Source: DSOI01 sp041394885 (GTDB taxonomy: Bacteria > Acidobacteriota > Terriglobia > Bryobacterales > Bryobacteraceae). Taken from it: a DNA stretch of 64,000 nt. The stretch covers positions 1-64,000 of the forward strand of contig JAWKHI010000011.1 in NCBI GenBank assembly GCA_041394885.1, in the 5' to 3' direction. Of the stretch, positions 36,580 through 46,421 are shown piece after piece (positions within the stretch are counted from its first letter, which is position 1; each line of letters starts with the position of its first letter). A model generated the notes under the pieces. That model saw only the letters and a list, made by a program, of their open reading frames with translations, had not been told where the DNA came from and did not search any database. Made by a program: the position numbers and the translations under genes.

Positions 36580-38076
36580 CTAACGAATGACCACCGGGAA
36601 CGGAGGCGAGGGCGTGTCGCCCGCTATCCAAATCACCATCCTGCTCCCACCGGCGGCTCCCTCCGGGATTCGCGCATTGATCTGAGTGAGTGCGGGTGTA
36701 AAGCCCGGAGCCGGGCCGGAATAATCGAGTTCCATTGTCGCGTCGTCCAGTGTCACGCGATGCCCGCGGGCCACACCGGCGCCGGCGCCGAATACCAGTA
36801 GCGAAGATCCGGCCGGCGCGGGGCTCGACGGCGAGTTGATCGAGAAATCCTGATTGAGCACGCCGAAGATGCCGGGTCTCGACGCAGCGACCGGCTCCGT
36901 TGCCTGCCACACCGTGCGTCCTTCCGATGTTGCTTCCACCAGCGTGGAAGAGCCCGCCGCCAATGTGGAAGGCGCGATCAGGTTGATCTGCAAAGGCGAC
37001 CGGTAGAGGATCTCCGCATCCATGCCATCGAAGCGAACCGCGCTGGCTGGTTCAGGTGCATATAGGGTCAGAATCAGACCGGGCGCCAGCGGGCCCGGTT
37101 GCCCCGTGGCGCCGTGAACCAGTCTTGCACCCTTGGAGGGAGATTGCCTGGCTTCCCCCGAACTATCATCGACGATCAGTTCGGAGACGTCGACGGCCTC
37201 GAAGTTACTCCCCGCTATTCGCTGTAACTCCCGCAACCTGTCGTTGTTCCAACGTTCGTCCGGAACGCCCGAAACAAACCAGTCACCTCCGTTGTCGGCC
37301 AGGATCAGACCATATTTCTTGAACGCGCGCAACAGCACCTGATTCTCGGGATGGAACCCGCTGATATCGAAGTTCGCCCGCAGCCGGAAGCGTTGTCCCA
37401 TGGCGGGGAACTCTGGCCCGGTGCGCGTGGACGCGAAGTGCCGTGCCGGCCACACGAAGGAACGTCTTGTCCGCGTGGCGGTGAAACGGATGGCATGGGC
37501 AATTTCGCCGGCGGCGACTTCCTCGTATCGCACCAACCCCGGAACGACCGGCAGGCCCGCCGCATCCGCGGACGTCCAACCGGAAGGCCGGAGGCGATTC
37601 GAGCGAAGGGGAAACACCGCGCCGGAACCGGCACGCCACGAACCATCGGCCTGCGGATGGGAATCAAAGAGTTCGTACAGGACGCAGGCGCCGCGTTGGA
37701 GGACCAGTACGTGCCGGTCTCCGGTGGAGGCCGCGCCGCCTTCGATGAGGGCGCCGGGTGGAATCGGGTATGGCCCGGGGTCACTCTCATCGGCGTACTG
37801 GAAAGTTACACGCACCGGACTCTGATCCGGTGAAACCGTCACAAACGGAATTCCGATCGGTCTGCCCTGGTAGAGTCCCGAGCCGAAGTCTGGATGCAGG
37901 GGACGGCTGCTTCCAATGGTGTCCACCAGACGATCGGAACCACTGAGCACGGGCAGGCGGTCAATCGGCGTGTTCCAGGCATTGTTGGGCGGGAATACCG
38001 GACAGCCCCCAATTTGCGGCTGAGCCAGGGCCGCCGCAACCGGGAACAGAATGAGGCTGGCGATGGTTCTGCCCAT
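36580..38076 (-). CDS. Secreted protein with TIGR03437-like C-terminal domain
   Basis: 498 residues. Signal peptide MGRTIASLILFPVAAALAQ. The N-terminal 320 residues begin CPVFPPNNAWNTPIDRLPV, a sequence type seen in secreted acidobacterial proteins of unknown role. The C-terminal 170 residues have LILTLYAPEPA, LYRSPLQINLIAP and LTQINARIPEGA, the two-sheet layout of TIGR03437. No catalytic motif is seen. Transcribed after the cupin gene with a 7-base gap. Confidence 0.72.
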   Translation of the reverse strand: MGRTIASLILFPVAAALAQPQIGGCPVFPPNNAWNTPIDRLPVLSGSDRLVDTIGSSRPLHPDFGSGLYQGRPIGIPFVTVSPDQSPVRVTFQYADESDPGPYPIPPGALIEGGAASTGDRHVLVLQRGACVLYELFDSHPQADGSWRAGSGAVFPLRSNRLRPSGWTSADAAGLPVVPGLVRYEEVAAGEIAHAIRFTATRTRRSFVWPARHFASTRTGPEFPAMGQRFRLRANFDISGFHPENQVLLRAFKKYGLILADNGGDWFVSGVPDERWNNDRLRELQRIAGSNFEAVDVSELIVDDSSGEARQSPSKGARLVHGATGQPGPLAPGLILTLYAPEPASAVRFDGMDAEILYRSPLQINLIAPSTLAAGSSTLVEATSEGRTVWQATEPVAASRPGIFGVLNQDFSINSPSSPAPAGSSLLVFGAGAGVARGHRVTLDDATMELDYSGPAPGFTPALTQINARIPEGAAGGSRMVIWIAGDTPSPPFPVVIR

Positions 38077-38083
38077 GCACGAT

Positions 38084-38509
38084 TCAGGCTCGATCCCGAC
38101 CCAAGGCCATCACATAGTAACTGGCGCGAGTCTTGCCTACGTTGTGCCAGCCGTGATTCTCGTTGGAAGCCACATAGGCGACGCCGCCCGGCCCGATAGT
38201 GGATGTCTTGCCTTCGATCATGACCTCGAGCGTTCCCTCGCGAAGGATCAATAACTCATGGTGAGCATGGCTGTGCGGCGGATGAGGCGCCATGCCGGGA
38301 GCCAGTTCGGTTTCGTGCATGTCGATCGGATAATCCTTGTGGGAGAGCCCGTCGAAGACTGCCCGAGAACGCTTCTCGTCGTTGCCCTTGGCAGTGAGAT
38401 CCTCATGCCGCCATGTCTGGGACCGCATCGCGGCGGATGCGGCAGATGCCGGTAGGGCAGCCGCGAGCAACGGCAGGAGCGCGGGCAGGTCGCGTCGCGT
38501 AGTTTTCAT
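38084..38509 (-). CDS. Cupin-domain protein
   Basis: 141 residues. Start MKTTRRDLPALLPLLAAALPASA is a Tat-like signal (RRDLPAL). Single cupin with metal ligands in PHPPHSHAHHELLILREGTLE and a second half with ASNENHGWHN. Could be a sugar isomerase-like, dioxygenase-like or binding protein; metal and activity unknown. Lies 4 bases after the cyclophilin stop and 7 bases before the TIGR03437-like gene, so one operon. Confidence 0.78.
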   Translation of the reverse strand: MKTTRRDLPALLPLLAAALPASAASAAMRSQTWRHEDLTAKGNDEKRSRAVFDGLSHKDYPIDMHETELAPGMAPHPPHSHAHHELLILREGTLEVMIEGKTSTIGPGGVAYVASNENHGWHNVGKTRASYYVMALGRDRA

Positions 38510-38513
38510 TCCC

Positions 38514-39161
38514 CTATTCGACCACGGCGGACTTCACATAGTCTAGCTTCGGAAAACTCCGTTTGAGATACGCGAAGCCGCTCTTCAGAATTCTCTCCGG
38601 ATCGGGCCGGTCATGATACGCGCTGTAGATGAGCGCCGTGGATCCGAAGCCCTTGGTGATGTCGCCGAAAGGGACGAATCCGATCCGGTCCAGCGAGGTG
38701 TTCTGTTTAAGATTGATGAAGACTTGCGTGGTTCTCGAGTTGGCGCCGTCTGCGGCGAAGGCCACCGTCCCGAGCGAATTCTTGTGCTTGACCGGTTCGT
38801 CCTTCAGGGGCGCCGCGCGCCACTTGGCGTTCACCGCCGGCGCGGCGTGGATTCCGAACTGGGCGACGAAACCGGGCATCACGCGGTGGAAGGGCGACCC
38901 GTCAAAGAAGCCATTCTTGACCAGATTGAAGAACCGGTCCGCGGCAAGGGGAGCCCAGTCCCGATGGACGGTGATCGTGATCGGGCCGCGGGTGGTGTCG
39001 AGCCGTACGTTGTATTGGTCCGGCGCGCGGGCGGTCAGCCTTTCAGGCTGCAGAAGCGGATTGGAGGGGGCCTTCCTCGCAGCTCGTTTCGGTTGGCAGA
39101 CAGCAGGCGCGGAGAGCAAAAGGGCGGCGGCGAAGGCGCGGGTCAGTGTCACGCGTTCCAT
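38514..39161 (-). CDS. Secreted cyclophilin-type peptidyl-prolyl isomerase
   Basis: 215 residues. Signal sequence (MERVTLTRAFAAALLLSAPAVC, possible lipobox). Cyclophilin core: GPITITVHRDWAPLAADRFF, GFFDGSPFHRVMPGFVAQFG (catalytic Arg in FHRV), NSLGTVAFAADGANSRTTQVFINL and GFVPFGDITKGF. Catalyses proline cis-trans isomerisation in folding. Operon with the cupin. Confidence 0.9.
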   Translation of the reverse strand: MERVTLTRAFAAALLLSAPAVCQPKRAARKAPSNPLLQPERLTARAPDQYNVRLDTTRGPITITVHRDWAPLAADRFFNLVKNGFFDGSPFHRVMPGFVAQFGIHAAPAVNAKWRAAPLKDEPVKHKNSLGTVAFAADGANSRTTQVFINLKQNTSLDRIGFVPFGDITKGFGSTALIYSAYHDRPDPERILKSGFAYLKRSFPKLDYVKSAVVE

Positions 39162-39245
39162 GATAGTACGGACGACACGACCACTGGCCGCGCCGCGCCA
39201 TGTAGCGCAACGCGGGGTTTATGCCCCACCCGCAATGAGTCCCGG

Positions 39246-39512
39246 CTAGGCGAAGGCGCGGTAGGCACCGGCCAAAATCATGGCCGCGAAGAGGGCTGCC
39301 GAGCACCATGCCAACCGGGCCACAGCATGGTCCAGTCCTCTAATGGAACGGATAACGTCCTTTTGTTCCCGTTCGAATCTGGCTTCCGCGGGGTCCAGGA
39401 ACAGCTGGTCGTCCTCGTGGAGTTCCGCGACGGCGCGGTAAATCGCCACGCCTGCGAGTCCGATGGTTACGACGACCCAGGCGAGGAAGAGTATCTGGTA
39501 AGCCGTCATCAC
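39246..39512 (-). CDS. Small two-helix membrane protein
   Basis: 88 residues with two hydrophobic segments: TAYQILFLAWVVVTIGLAGV (about 3-22) and ARLAWCSAALFAAMILAGAY (about 65-84). Between them is a soluble charged loop AELHEDDQLFLDPAEARFEREQ, cut by no membrane segment. Function unknown. Probably a separate transcript, since 84 bases separate it from the cyclophilin gene. Confidence 0.6.
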   Translation of the reverse strand: MMTAYQILFLAWVVVTIGLAGVAIYRAVAELHEDDQLFLDPAEARFEREQKDVIRSIRGLDHAVARLAWCSAALFAAMILAGAYRAFA

Positions 39513-39577
39513 TGATCTCCTTCTAGCCGTGGAGATGCACGCCCACGGCCACTCCAGATGGCGGAGAGTTTGGTGGA

Positions 39578-42500
39578 TCAGAAGCTATATTTCAACGCGA
39601 ACTGGATCTGGCGGGAATCGAGGCGCGTTCCACTGATTACGCCATAGGTGGCAGTCCGGAGCGTGGTGCCGGGTTGTCCGAAGATCGGATGATTGGGCAG
39701 GTTGAAGAACTCGGCCCGGAACTCCAGTGCCTGCCGGTCTTCCCGAAATCGGAAGAACTTGTTCACGGACATGTCGAGGCTGGCGATGCCCGGCCCGATG
39801 ACGGTGTTGCGAGCCGCGGTGCCGTAGCGGAAAACCGGCTGCGCGGCGCCGGGAGCCACGCCCAGGCGGTCCACATAAGCGTTGGTGTTGAAGAAGCGGA
39901 ACAGCGTCTGCTCGCTGTCGGAGAGATTGGGATTGGTGCCCTGGACCGCATCGGGCTTGCAGTAGCCGCCGCCATTTTGCACATTGCCCGGTCCGCAGAA
40001 AACGGTGGCCGGGAAGCCGTCCTGGAAGGTAATGATGCCGCCTATCTGCCAGCCGCCAAGAAAGAAGTTGGCGATCCCGCTCTGCAGGCCGAGCGCCCGT
40101 CCACGCCCGACAGGCAGCTCATAGAGGAACGATGCCGTCACGCGTTGCCGGAAATCGAAAGCGGAGAGTCCGCGTTCGTGATTCAGATTGTAGTTATCGG
40201 AGGGAGTCAACGGGTCCCCATCGGTGGTGCGGATGCCGGATCCATTGTCGATGGACTTTCCGTAGGCGTAGGAGCCAAGTAAAGTGAATCCGTTCGCGAA
40301 TCGATGCTGCAACCGGGCCTGTAGCGAGTGGTAGCTCGAGTGGCTCGGAGCGTTCATATTCTGGAAGCTTCCGTTGAACTTCGGGAACGGCCGGTTCAGG
40401 TTCGGATTGCCAGGGCCGGGAACGGGGTTGTTGTAGGAGGTAAGGCGGCGCAGCTTGATCCCGGCGGACCCCATGTAGGTGACCTCGAGCGACATGTTCT
40501 TCGTCAGTTCGCGTTGCACCGAGGTCTGCCACTGAGTCACATAAGAAGTACGCTCGCCGAGTTGGTTGATCAGCAGGAAGCTGGGCGCGCCGCTTTGCGT
40601 GAACAGGCGGTTCCAAGTAAGGTTCGGCCTGGTGGTGTCGGCGGTCTCGGCCTGCCGGATGGTGAAAGGAATGTTTCGTACGATGTCAAATACCGCATTG
40701 CTGATATCGCGCACGAAGTAGACGCCACCTCCCGCGCGGAGCACGGTCTTACTGTTGAGCTGGTAGGCGAGCCCCGCGCGTGGGCCAAAGTCATTGCGAT
40801 CGGGGGTGGCCGCGCCCCGGCCGAAGCGTCCATCGCGCACCAGTTGCCAGGTGGCGGGCGCCGGGAACTGTGGATTCCTTCGTTTAGGTCACCCGTGCCC
40901 GCTCGCACGAAAACCGGTTCGCGGGAGTTATCCCAGTTGAAGTCGACGTTCACGATCGCATCGTGCTTGTCGACGTAAGGCGACTCATACTCCCACCGCA
41001 GGCCATAATTCAGCGTTAGTTTCTGGGTGACTTTCCAGGTATCCTGGACGAACAGGGCCATGTAGTTCTGCCGGAAGTTCGCGATCAGCGCTCCCACTTG
41101 TCCGTGGCCGACATGAGACCGAGTAACATGTCCGCCATCGGCTCACCCCGGTATTGGCCGTTCCGGGAGAAGCGTCCGCGGAACTACCGCGCCGATCTGG
41201 TTGTACCGGAGCCGGCGATACTCGCCGCCGAACTTGATCGAGTGCTTCCCCACGGTCCAGGAAAAATTGTCGCTGAGCTGGAACGTGGTGTTCCAGTTGA
41301 CGAACGGGCAGTCATTACATTCGCCTACGTTGGCGAATCGGACACCTAAACAGGATACCCCAAAACAAAAGGATCATGAAATGCCCTGTAGGCCCAACTC
41401 GCCCACGACGTTCCGCTCGAGCCCGCTGTTGAATGTTACGGGAATTGAAGTAGTTCATCCCGAACTTGAACTCATTGACCTTGTTAGCGCCGATCACCCT
41501 GGTGTAGCCGAGTACGCCCTGCTGTCCGAGAATGTCGACGTCATTGCCGGTGGCAGCGACGGTGGAGGGAATATATTGCGGCTCCTTGGTCTGCGAGAAA
41601 CGGAAGAAGAACATATTGTTCGGATCTTTCGTGAAATCCAAGATTCTCAGTAGAACTGATTCCCCCCCCGTTCGCCGGGACTCGTCGTTCAAGTAGTTGT
41701 TGGTGATTCCAGGGGGCGCCCGCGCGGACGTTCGGAAGAGGATAAAAATCGTTCAGTACGCGCCGCAGGGGTGATTGCGGCTCTCTGAGATTGCACCGCC
41801 CGGGAAGTTCTGACCAGGATTCAATGGGTCTCGGATCGTCTTGTTGAGAAAGCCGAAGTTGCCGCTCCGATACCGCTCATCCGGCAGTGTGCTTGTTTGT
41901 GTGAGTGCCCGCCGTTCCCGCAACCCTTCGTAGTTGAACATGAAGAACAGCTTGTTGCGCCCGTCCACAATTTTCGGGATGCGCACTGGTCCTGAGAAGG
42001 TGCCCCCGAACTGATTGCGCTTGAACGCCGGGTTCACACGCGCGAAGAAGTTGCGGGCGTCAAAGGCGGAGTTACGGAGAAACTCGAAGGCGACGCCATG
42101 AAAGCCGTTCGCGCCGGACTTTGTGGATACGTTCACCTGTGCGATGGCGCGGCCGTATTCGGCCGAAAAAAGTCCGGACTCGACTTTGAATTCCTGAAGG
42201 GCGTCAATAGATGGAAGAAACAGATAAGTGTTGAAGTTCGGGTCGGTATTCTCCATGCCGTCGAGCGCGTAGTGATTGAAGTGGACGCGCTGCCCGGCCA
42301 CATTGAGGGCGAACTGGTTGCGTGCGCCGCCCATCCGCTGCTGGCCTTGGCTCGATGCCGGGCCATTGGTGGTGGCGCCCGGGATCAACGATGCAAGCTG
42401 GAGATAGTTGCGGCCGTTCAACGGCAGTTCAACGATACGGCGGTTTTCGATCACCGTACCCACCGAGGTCGATTCGGTTTCGAGTACCGGCGCGCCTCCG

Positions 42501-42844
42501 GTTACTTCCACTACTTCCGCCACATTCCCTACCTGCAGCACGAAGTCCAGCGACAACACCTGTCCCACGCTGAGGGTGACTCCATTGCGCGCCTGGGCGC
42601 TGAACCCCTCCTTTTCCACGCGGACGTTGTAGATGCCCGGCGGCAGAGCCGGAACATTGAAGACGCCGGACTGATTGGTAGTAGCCGATCGTGTTTGGTT
42701 GGTGGCGGGATTCGCGATGTTGACCTTGGCGCCGGCGATGACGGCGCCCGTCGAGTCGCTGGTAGTGCCGGTGATTTCGCCGACTGGGGCCTGTGCAAGA
42801 AGGGCGCCGGCGCAGAACATGGGGAGAACGAGCTTGACAAACAT
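39578..42844 (-). pseudogene. TonB-dependent receptor (Oar-like), frameshifted
   Basis: Signal peptide MFVKLVLPMFCAGALLAQ, then a carboxypeptidase regulatory-like domain (GEITGTTSDSTGAVIAGAKV, SGVFNVPALPPGIYNVRV), a plug with NGRNYLQLASLIPG and an Oar-type barrel ending FALKYSF. Typical length is about 1,090 residues. The N-terminal 363 codons are open (42844-41753) and the C-terminal 420 codons are open (40840-39578); between them at least three shifts occur (41692-41753, 41290-41315, 40840-40570 overlap). In Acidobacteria these proteins import large substrates. Promoter at 42941-42969. Confidence 0.85.
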
Positions 42845-42940
42845 GGGTCCCTCGCTTCAGTGACGCTGAATTGTGAAGAATTGCTAGTTATTGTTTCGGA
42901 ATAACTACACGAAGTGATCTACATAGACGCCCTGGGCGGT

Positions 42941-42969
42941 AGTATACACGAGTTTCTCACGCGAGTGAA
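42941..42969 (-). promoter_or_regulatory. Promoter of the TonB-dependent receptor gene
   Basis: Minus strand: TTCACT (42969-42964), a 17-base spacer and TATACT (42946-42941). The leader would be about 90 bases. Confidence 0.6.
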
Positions 42970-42978
42970 TCCGGACCG

Positions 42979-43019
42979 AAAAAAAATGCCCCGCCGGTCG
43001 GAACCTTGATCGGCGGGGC
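42979..43019 (-). terminator. Rho-independent terminator of the SGSGN-repeat protein gene
   Basis: On the minus strand a 12-base arm GCCCCGCCGATC and its partner GACCGGCGGGGC enclose an 8-base loop, then A and eight T. Lies 32 bases past the stop at 43051; the strongest intrinsic terminator in the window. Confidence 0.9.
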
Positions 43020-43050
43020 GTGTACTGGCCTGTACAACCGTTTGAAAAGC

Positions 43051-44676
43051 TCAGTTGTGACCGGGAGGATCGTCGTTACCGCCCTTGCCGCCACCCGATC
43101 CGCCGGAGTTTCCGGAGCCAGACCCACCAGACCCCGAGTTACCGGAGCCCGAGTTGCCCGATCCCGACTTGCCGGACCCGGAGTTACCGGAGCCCGAGTT
43201 ACCGGAACCCGAGTTGCCGGACCCGGAGTTGCCGGATCCGGAGTTGCCGGATCCCGAGTTGCCCGATCCCGACTTGCCGGACCCGGAGTCATCGGACCCG
43301 GAATTGCCCGAGTCCCCAGACGAGTCCGATCCCCGATTTCGCCCCCGGTCATCGCCGCCCGTATTGCCGCTGCTGTTGCTGCCGCCGTTGTTTGAGGAAG
43401 ACGACGATGAGGCGCTGCCGGACGGCGGGGCCGGAACAGAACTGAAGGAGAACGCCTGCACCACGCCGGTAACGAGTACACCCTGGGATCCGGTCCGCAC
43501 GGTGATCTGCGCGCCGGGCTTGACGTCGGGAACAGCCGCTCCGTCGCGCGAGTTCAGTTCCAATTCTCCGCCGCGTATCGGTGCTGGACCGATCTTGATT
43601 TCTCCGATCTTCCGGTCCTCGAGCCAGACTTCGACGATCGAGCCGGCCGGAAGGTTCACGTCTTCCACCTCCACGTTCAGTTTGCGGTTGCCCCGGTCGA
43701 CACGGAAGTCGATGTGGCCGCTCGGCCGCAACCCGCCGACGGCACCGCCGGCGAGGGGACTCCGCGCGCGAGAGTCGGATGCATCCCCGGCGCTGTTTTG
43801 TGACGGAGAGGAATTCTGTGACGAAGACGAATTCTGGGAAGAAGACGAAGACGCGGTGGTCGCCGGCCGCGCCGTCACCGATTGCAGTCCGCCGGACAGA
43901 ATCGCGCCATTCGGCCCAAGGATCCTCACTCCGGCACCCGCCCGCAGGCGGTCAACCACGTCTCCGTTACGGCGATCGAACTCGACTTCGGCAAACCCGC
44001 CTGGGCCCAATATGAGTTTGCCTACCACTTGCCCTTCCACCTCAATCACTAACTCTGTGCCTGCCGGAAGGTTCACATCCTCCACTTCTACGTTCAAGCG
44101 CGCAGTGCCGCGCGAGGGATCGTCGCGAAAATCGATATGCCCGGATGGCTGCACGCCGCCGAGCGACCCGCCGCTGAGTGGCGACCGCAGAAGCGTCTTG
44201 TTGGAAGCCGGTGGGACGGGGTTGCCCGCGGGCTGCGACGCGGGCAGTTGGGAGGATGTCGGGTTCTGGATGGATTCGATGAGAGGCGTGTTCTGCATCA
44301 CACCGCTCACCAGGACAACCGGTCCACTGCGGACTTGAACGACGTCGCCCGGGCGCACAGTGGGGACGAGCTGTCCATCGCGCGAATTGATCTCGAGTTC
44401 GCCGCCGCGGGCGGGAGGTCCGGATAGTGTCATCTCGCCCGCCGGGACGCCGTTGATCAGTACATCGAGTTTGGTGCCGGCCGGGAGCCGGACGTCCTCC
44501 ACTTCCACATGCAGGGACACGGCGCCCCGTGCCGGCCTTACACGGAAATCCGCAGTGCCGCTGGGCAGGTCGCCTTGCAGCGGGCCGCCGGCAAGCGAGG
44601 TCCGCATCTGGATGTCGCCGGGTTCGGCGGCCGCGATCAGCCCGGGCAACAGAAGCATCGGGAGTATTTGTTTCAT
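43051..44676 (-). CDS. Secreted protein with three tandem beta-domains and an SGSGN-repeat tail
   Basis: 541 residues. Signal peptide MKQILPMLLLPGLIAAA. Three homologous ~100-residue units begin at about residues 22, 162 and 300, each with L-GG-L-PSG-DFR followed by L(H/N)VEVEDV(R/N)LPAGT and a closing VSG/LSGG/VTG strand. Units 1 and 3 share GGELEINSRDG-type strands; unit 2 is diverged (AEVEFDRRNGD). Linkers are Ser/Asn/Gln rich. The last 100 residues are low-complexity: 12 SGSGx pentapeptides, then GGKGGNDDPPGHN. Possibly a surface or biofilm adhesin; function not known. Strong terminator follows. Confidence 0.75.
   Translation of the reverse strand: MKQILPMLLLPGLIAAAEPGDIQMRTSLAGGPLQGDLPSGTADFRVRPARGAVSLHVEVEDVRLPAGTKLDVLINGVPAGEMTLSGPPARGGELEINSRDGQLVPTVRPGDVVQVRSGPVVLVSGVMQNTPLIESIQNPTSSQLPASQPAGNPVPPASNKTLLRSPLSGGSLGGVQPSGHIDFRDDPSRGTARLNVEVEDVNLPAGTELVIEVEGQVVGKLILGPGGFAEVEFDRRNGDVVDRLRAGAGVRILGPNGAILSGGLQSVTARPATTASSSSSQNSSSSQNSSPSQNSAGDASDSRARSPLAGGAVGGLRPSGHIDFRVDRGNRKLNVEVEDVNLPAGSIVEVWLEDRKIGEIKIGPAPIRGGELELNSRDGAAVPDVKPGAQITVRTGSQGVLVTGVVQAFSFSSVPAPPSGSASSSSSSNNGGSNSSGNTGGDDRGRNRGSDSSGDSGNSGSDDSGSGKSGSGNSGSGNSGSGNSGSGNSGSGNSGSGNSGSGKSGSGNSGSGNSGSGGSGSGNSGGSGGGKGGNDDPPGHN
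43108..43287. repeat. 15-bp tandem repeat encoding 12 SGSGx units
   Basis: Twelve 15-base units, minus strand reading AGC-GGN-AGC-GGN-AAY-like codons, with Lys in units 1 and 8 and Gly in unit 11. Third positions vary, so selection is on the peptide. Prone to slippage. Confidence 0.85.
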
Positions 44677-44740
44677 CGTCAGAAGGTCTCCTAACTGCTT
44701 CTGACAAGCGCCCCCGCCGCCGCGGAACAGAAATCTTCCG

Positions 44741-45586
44741 TTAAAGCGAATTGACGATCGCGTCGGCGATCAGGGCCACGGGCTTCATCGCCGCCACGTC
44801 ATGGACGCGGACCACATGGGCGCCGCCGAGAATCGACGCCGTCACGGCGGCCGCCGTTGCCAGTTGCGTGTCCTCGGCGGTCTGTTGCGCGAGAAAGGAT
44901 TTGCGTGACGGCCCCACCAGAACGGGCAGGTCCAGAGCCGTCAACTTGCCGAGTTGGGCCAGCAGGCGCGAATTCTCCTCTTTTCGTTTCCCGAAACCCA
45001 AACCCGGGTCGATCATCAGGCGCGCGCCCGCCACTCCCGCTCGACGGGCCTTGTTCACCGACGCCTGGAGGTCCCCGAGCACCAGAGCCATGGGGTCTGC
45101 CAGCGGCGCCAGCCTCACCCATGTCTCCGGGGTGCCGCGCATGTGATTCAGCACCAGGCCGGTGTTGCCCTGCGCGGCCACCTTGGGCAGCAGCGGATCG
45201 AAGGTGAGATTGCTCGGATCGTTGATGATCTCGGCTCCAAGCTCAATCGCACGCTCGGCCACGGCAGCTTTATATGTATCCACGCTGACGGGAATCGTCA
45301 GCTTGCCGCGGAGCCGCTTCAGCACTGGGACGAGCCTCCGCAGCTCATCCTCTTCGCTGATCTGCTTGGAGCCGGGGCGTGTAGATTCAGCCCCGATGTC
45401 GATAAGGTCTGCGCCCTCCTCCTCCATTTGCAGGGCGCGTGCGTAGGCGATATCGGGATCGAGGAACTGGCCGCCGTCGGAAAACGAGTCCGGCGTCACG
45501 TTCAGCACACCCATCAACAGCGTGCGTTCCCCCAATTGGATCTCGCGCGCGGCGAGCTTCCACAGTGTGCGTTTGCGAGTTGTCAT
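44741..45586 (-). CDS. folP: Dihydropteroate synthase
   Basis: 281 residues. Condenses p-aminobenzoate with hydroxymethyl-dihydropterin diphosphate in folate synthesis; sulfonamide target. Seen: LLMGVLNVTPDSFSDGGQF, DLIDIGAESTRPGS, VSVDTYKAAVAERAIELGA, LNHMRGTPETW, IDPGLGFGKRKEENSRLLAQ and GPSRKSFLA. The start at 45586 begins MTTRKRTLWKLAAREIQLGE; earlier frame is unrelated. 4 bases after the GNAT stop, so co-transcribed with it. Confidence 0.95.
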   Translation of the reverse strand: MTTRKRTLWKLAAREIQLGERTLLMGVLNVTPDSFSDGGQFLDPDIAYARALQMEEEGADLIDIGAESTRPGSKQISEEDELRRLVPVLKRLRGKLTIPVSVDTYKAAVAERAIELGAEIINDPSNLTFDPLLPKVAAQGNTGLVLNHMRGTPETWVRLAPLADPMALVLGDLQASVNKARRAGVAGARLMIDPGLGFGKRKEENSRLLAQLGKLTALDLPVLVGPSRKSFLAQQTAEDTQLATAAAVTASILGGAHVVRVHDVAAMKPVALIADAIVNSL

Positions 45587-45590
45587 TTCT

Positions 45591-46421
45591 CTATCCGTAT
45601 TCGAAGCCGGCGATGGCGAGGATTCCCGCGTTGTGGCGCCGCAGCAGGGGCGCGTCCGGACGGCATCGCAGAGCCATGCGCGTAAGCGCCCTTGCGGGCT
45701 GGAAGCCGTGGTCGATCGCCAGTTGCACCGCGTCCGGGTTATCGGGGAAAAGGTCCCAGAAAACATCCTGGGCGGGGTTGTGCGCCAGAAACCATTGCAG
45801 CAGCAGACGTGCGGCCTCGCGCGTCCGAACCACGGACGGTCCGAAGTACGCCGCCACCGCGCCAGGCCGTCCCATGGCGTAGCCGAAGCCTGGCACCAAC
45901 GCGCCATCGCGTTCGGCGATCAAGGCGCTGAGCAGGGGCTGCCGCGCCGCGACGAAGTAGGCGCGGTCAAACGACGGATCCAGCACGTAGGTTGTGAGTG
46001 GGCGCGGCGAAGTTACCGCGGCGGCGCTCGATGGCCGCTTCCACCGCTCCACGGCGCACTCGTCCTCAAAGCCGAGTTTCGAGTAGATGGGATGCCCGTC
46101 CGCGGTGGCATCGAGCTTCGCCCATCCCACACCGTGCGAGCGCGCATAGGCCAGTGCGTGCTTCATGAGAGCGCCTGCGTTGCCGCGGCCACGGTTGCTC
46201 GAATGTGTGAGCACCATTCCGATCCAGGCCAGTTCGGCGCCGTAGCGGATGACGGTGGTGCTCGAAACGACCTTCCCGCCGGACTCGATGCCAAAGCACC
46301 CATCCGGCGCAAGCGTGAGCAGCCGCTGCCAATCCTCCGCGGTCTGGTTCCATCCCGCCTCTGTGCTCAATTCGAGCAGATGGCCGATGTCGGAGTTTCG
46401 AAGCAGTCGAATTTTATTCAT
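45591..46421 (-). CDS. Double-GNAT N-acetyltransferase
   Basis: 276 residues. N-terminal GNAT domain has the acetyl-CoA motif SSNRGRGNAGALMKHALAY and IGMVLTHSS; the C-terminal half (about 155-276) is a second, degenerate GNAT-like domain (AYFVAARQPLLSALIA). Two-domain GNATs act on diverse amines; substrate not predictable. The ATG at 46421 overlaps the permease stop codon by 8 bases, indicating translational coupling. Confidence 0.8.
   Translation of the reverse strand: MNKIRLLRNSDIGHLLELSTEAGWNQTAEDWQRLLTLAPDGCFGIESGGKVVSSTTVIRYGAELAWIGMVLTHSSNRGRGNAGALMKHALAYARSHGVGWAKLDATADGHPIYSKLGFEDECAVERWKRPSSAAAVTSPRPLTTYVLDPSFDRAYFVAARQPLLSALIAERDGALVPGFGYAMGRPGAVAAYFGPSVVRTREAARLLLQWFLAHNPAQDVFWDLFPDNPDAVQLAIDHGFQPARALTRMALRCRPDAPLLRRHNAGILAIAGFEYG

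Noticed and set aside
43108..43287. 15-bp repeats as a possible iteron or CRISPR
   Set aside because: In-frame pentapeptide repeat inside a gene; third codon positions vary.
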